A DNA stretch of 64,000 nucleotides, taken from the NCBI GenBank assembly GCA_036023115.1, contig JAYKKT010000059.1:4130001-4194000 (forward strand), in the 5' to 3' direction. The stretch is from Brasenia schreberi. Lineage: Eukaryota; Streptophyta; Magnoliopsida; Nymphaeales; Cabombaceae. The notes below the pieces were generated by a model. That model searched no databases. It saw nothing but the letters and a program-made list of their open reading frames with translations, and was not told the origin of the DNA. Made by a program: the position numbers and the translations under genes. Of this stretch, positions 60,809 through 64,000 are shown piece by piece (position 1 is the stretch's first letter; the number at the start of each line of letters is the position of its first letter).

Positions 60809-62069
60809 GCCGATAATGTATAAATATGAGATAGTGATTCTTATATGAAGCTCTGCCGGTAAGGTTCAAGAAATCAAGGAGGAAAACATGAGATAGAGGA
60901 AATGCTTAAAAGTGTTTGAATCAAACAATAAAATAAATGAAATCAGAACTAAATGTCAATACAACACAACATAGAGCAGAACAACAACTAAGAATCTAAA
61001 AATCAGTTTCATTTAGCAGGATAATACTTGGTGTTGGTAAAGAAGATAGATCCTAATGATCTCATTCTCCATTTGCGTCAAAATGTAAGTTGGAGCCATT
61101 TTAACACTTTAAATGTACAATTGGCTTGTTTCTTTCAATAAGAAAGTGGTGGCAAAATTAAATAATTAATTTAGCATAATCATTATTATATTTCTTTAAT
61201 GAGCTTGTTTGAAATTTTAAACTTTTATTTTGTTACAGCGGTGAGGCCTAAGTCAGGTGGTTTACATGCTCAAGGTATCAAACTCACAACCTTCATCTTG
61301 TGATTCCATTCCCCTGCCAGGTGAGCTAAGGCTTTGAGTGCTGAAATATTAGACTTTCTTATGCATAATAAACTGATGTTTAAGTATTTGATATAATGCA
61401 AGTGATCTACAAATAGGAAGGGCTTCCCGGCAGCGAAAGATCAATAACTCTTGTAAGAAAAGGGGCAGAAAAGTTATGGACCAAATGGTAGGTGGTTATC
61501 TGAACATTACTTTTAAGTGGAGGGCAAGAGAGAAATTATGAAGCCGGGGAATGCAATGACCGGCCACTTCCCGGCCCGTCTTTCTTACCTCCATAACTCG
61601 GTTTACCGGATATACCCCCGAGTATCGTGACTATTACGAAATTGGCATTGTGCGCCCCCCCCTTGACTTTGTATAAACTGTTAACTGGGTCGGGTCAGGA
61701 CCCGAAACCCTTTGACCCTATTCACTTAGGAGGTGTTTGATTACGAGGCCTTGACCTATAGGACCGGATGGAACTGTAGGCCCAGTTCACCGTATAATCA
61801 AACACGAGTCAAATGCATAACTCACTCATAAGAGTAAATCTTGATTTTTGGTACTCGCAATTTCAAGTTGCGTTTGAACCTTCCCACGGTGTGGTACTAT
61901 GGTTCCATAAATCAATTTCAATCAAACTTCGGTGCCAAGAGAAGTGGACCACAAAAACTAGACCTAAGGGTTTTGTATGAAAACTCAAGTACTTTATTTT
62001 CGTGTTGTTATCATCTCTCATACCAAAATTCAAGCGCAAGTTCTGGTTTGGCAACGGTGATTTTGTGGG

Positions 62070-62111
<42 letters not shown>

Positions 62112-62740
62112 AACAGGCACCCACACACGCACATACAGACAAACACATGCATGTATGTGTAAAATATATATATATATATATAAAGCATACATGCAAATGG
62201 AGTCATTACTTTCAGGCAGGCCGCTCCCTGCGGAACAGGATTGTGCCAGGAACCAGTTGTAATCAGAATCGATCAATTTGAACCCTGAACTAAGGGACTA
62301 CTCAGCTCGGTTCCGGTTCACCTTCCATGAAATCCGAAGCGAAAATGGAGGTTCCACACTGACGGTTCCATGTTTTTTATTTTCTTTTTGAAATTTCAAA
62401 AATTTCAAACAAGAATCAGACCAGTACTGGTTTGGTTCCAATTCTTGGTTGCAGAAAAACCATAACTGGTGGTTTGGAACCGCTGGATCTGGTTTCCCCA
62501 GAACCGGCCAAGTCTATCAGGGAGAATGCATGTCTTGAAATTGATCTCGTAGCTTCCTGGAAATTGAATCCTGAATACGTGATCATCTATTGGATTAATG
62601 CCGTCAGTCATGCAAGGGATTGTAAAAGGACAAGCATAAACACAAAAGTTAACTTACTCGTAGAGGAACTTCTTTATCTTTATCGACATACTTCAAATCC
62701 ACTCACTCGCATTTTTCTGTAACGACAACTCCTCGTTCGG
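60809..62740. other. Gene-free repeat region
   Basis: It holds the SINE above, a GGGTCGGGTCAGGACCCGA segment at ~61688, a TA/GT microsatellite at 62071-62112 and another TA tract at 62166-62183. GGTTC-rich sequence resembling 40555-40920 lies at 62280-62510. The ORFs here are microsatellite translations or lack recognisable domains. Confidence 0.6.
61238..61345 (-). mobile_element. tRNA-derived SINE
   Basis: The minus strand reads CCTTAGCTCACCTGGCAGG (A box) and GGTTGTGAGTTTGATACC (B box), ending TGTAACAAAATAAAAG. It is the same family as 23040-23142. Confidence 0.65.
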
Positions 62741-63107
62741 TTGGCAATAGACCTAGCGAATCGTGTCACTGGGTCGGGTCAAATAATAGGCTGACTCGAA
62801 TCCGACCAAATTTTGTTCTGGTCATATTCTTTAGACCCTGGATCGGGTTTAGGTCACCTTATATATAAAAATTTTCTAATACATACGTAAATACATGTTT
62901 GATTCATTGCTTTTCGGTGGTGATATAAGTGTAATTTTTAAGGTTGTAAGGATATTTGAAAAATAATGAAGGATAGCCTCAAGCCATTGAAAAGCATCGG
63001 TTGAGCAACTCAAATATATATATATATATATATTTACTTGTATAATAATGTATATTATATATGACACGTGTTGTGGCATACACATATGTATATAAGTTTA
63101 ATGACAT

Positions 63108-63138
<31 letters not shown>

Positions 63139-63737
63139 GATTCTATGCACCCTTGTACTCACCCATTATTTTTAGATAGTATGAGTAGACATGTTCCAGT
63201 TCCCGAACAGTTAAAAAAAAATGGTAAAAGGGGCACAAGGCGCCCGTGGGAGTCAAACTCCTGCTGGGCTCAACAATAGAAAGCATTCTACTACTTAGCC
63301 AAGCCTATGTGTGCCAAAATATATATATATTTTATTAATGGGCGGTTTAAAACCGTAGGTTTCGGTTCTGAGTTGGTTCCTAAAGAATATAAACGAGGAG
63401 GTATTCGGTTCAGTTCTGGTTCAAACTGCTAGGCTGGTTCCGAATCAGTCATGTTTAAGTATGAGTGTAATTTAAATTTTGTAAAGAATTTTGAAAAACT
63501 AAGAAGGATATAGTTATTACACTCATGTCACCTAAAAGTAACGGATGAACATGTTCCAATCTCTCTCTATATAATCAGATTCATGTCCAGTTCCATTCGT
63601 ATCTAGTTGACCCGACTTTTACCGGGTTGATTTTCTCTGACCCAGATCCGACCTGAAATCCTTTATACCTGACTCAGACCCGGATCTTTTCAGGTGGGGT
63701 TGTGGGGTCAGATCCAAAATTGCCAGGTCTATTGGCG
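62741..63737. mobile_element. Putative non-autonomous TIR element with GGGTCGGGTC subterminal motifs
   Basis: The left end reads GGCAATAGACCTAGC; the right end on the opposite strand reads GCCAATAGACCTGGC. Inside each end lie GGGTCGGGTC/GACCC-type words. The interior carries TA microsatellites and no transposase. No convincing target duplication was found, so the element limits are tentative. Confidence 0.45.
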
Positions 63738-64000
63738 ATCAGCTAATGCGTTAATCATCTTGGACTTTTCTACCCCGGTATTCCCCACTGGGGGCGATCT
63801 TAGAGGTCCTCGGAAAGGATGGCAAATGATTAGGCTAAGTAAGAATCCGACGGCCTACATTGCATGAAGTGACTAAATTCTTACTTGTGCCTTCGAAAGT
63901 TGATCGTTGGATCTTCTAAAAGTAAAAGCGAGAATTCAAAAGTTCTCTTTGAAGCAAAGACAAAAAAAAAAAGTTAAAATTGCATCATCACTTCTCACGA
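63738..64000. other. Window end, nothing recognised
   Basis: About 260 bp with no supported coding, RNA or repeat feature. Confidence 0.5.

Noticed and set aside
61841..62281. ORFs of 137-146 codons near 62 kb
   Set aside because: Their length comes from TA/GT microsatellites translated as Ile-Tyr and Cys-Val repeats.
63220..63310. Possible tRNA gene or tRNA-like sequence
   Set aside because: A GAGTCAAACTCC word resembles a T-arm, but no acceptor stem or anticodon arm can be drawn.

Overview
This is a stretch of plant nuclear genome, almost certainly from a flowering plant. It carries spliced genes with GT-AG introns, including plant-specific families (a kelch-type acyl-CoA-binding protein, a WRC/JmjC protein, a P-class PPR protein and a PsbP-family thylakoid protein). 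Introns are long and filled with RTE-type LINEs, Ty1/copia elements and SINEs. The species cannot be named from the sequence alone.

Layout. 1-10413 (+): the last five exons of a mitochondrial thiamine-diphosphate carrier. Its upstream intron holds a LINE that was split by a copia element, which itself carries a LINE fragment. 11116-29581 (-): a complete 18-exon acyl-CoA-binding/kelch gene (ACBP4/5 type, 658 aa predicted). Its 9.2 kb intron 12 holds LINE A, which is split by a hAT-like element and by an inverted second LINE (B). Its intron 9 holds LINE C. 31573-37859 (-): a complete 13-exon JMJ24-type gene (970 aa predicted) whose JmjC iron ligands are altered. 41095-47954 (-): a PsbP-domain pseudogene whose first exon is split by a 6.2 kb copia element with a perfect 5-bp target duplication. 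48125-49846 (+): an intact intronless PPR gene, divergent from the pseudogene across 170 bp. 52790-58599 (-): a complete SANT-domain gene. 58.6-64 kb: gene-free sequence with LINE, SINE, microsatellite and TIR-element remains.

The genes do not form an operon-like unit. As I recall the Arabidopsis map, JMJ24 is adjacent to the SANT genes (At1g09040/At1g09050-At1g09060), and ACBP4 is adjacent to a PsbP-domain gene (At3g05420/At3g05410). This window would then be one merged ancestral block that was fractionated in Arabidopsis. No wholly new gene system was found. The most unusual signals are a near-palindromic LINE pair inside an ACBP4 intron whose arms look gene-converted, two tiny LINE-tail insertions with perfect target duplications, and loss of the first catalytic Asp in every LINE reverse transcriptase read here.
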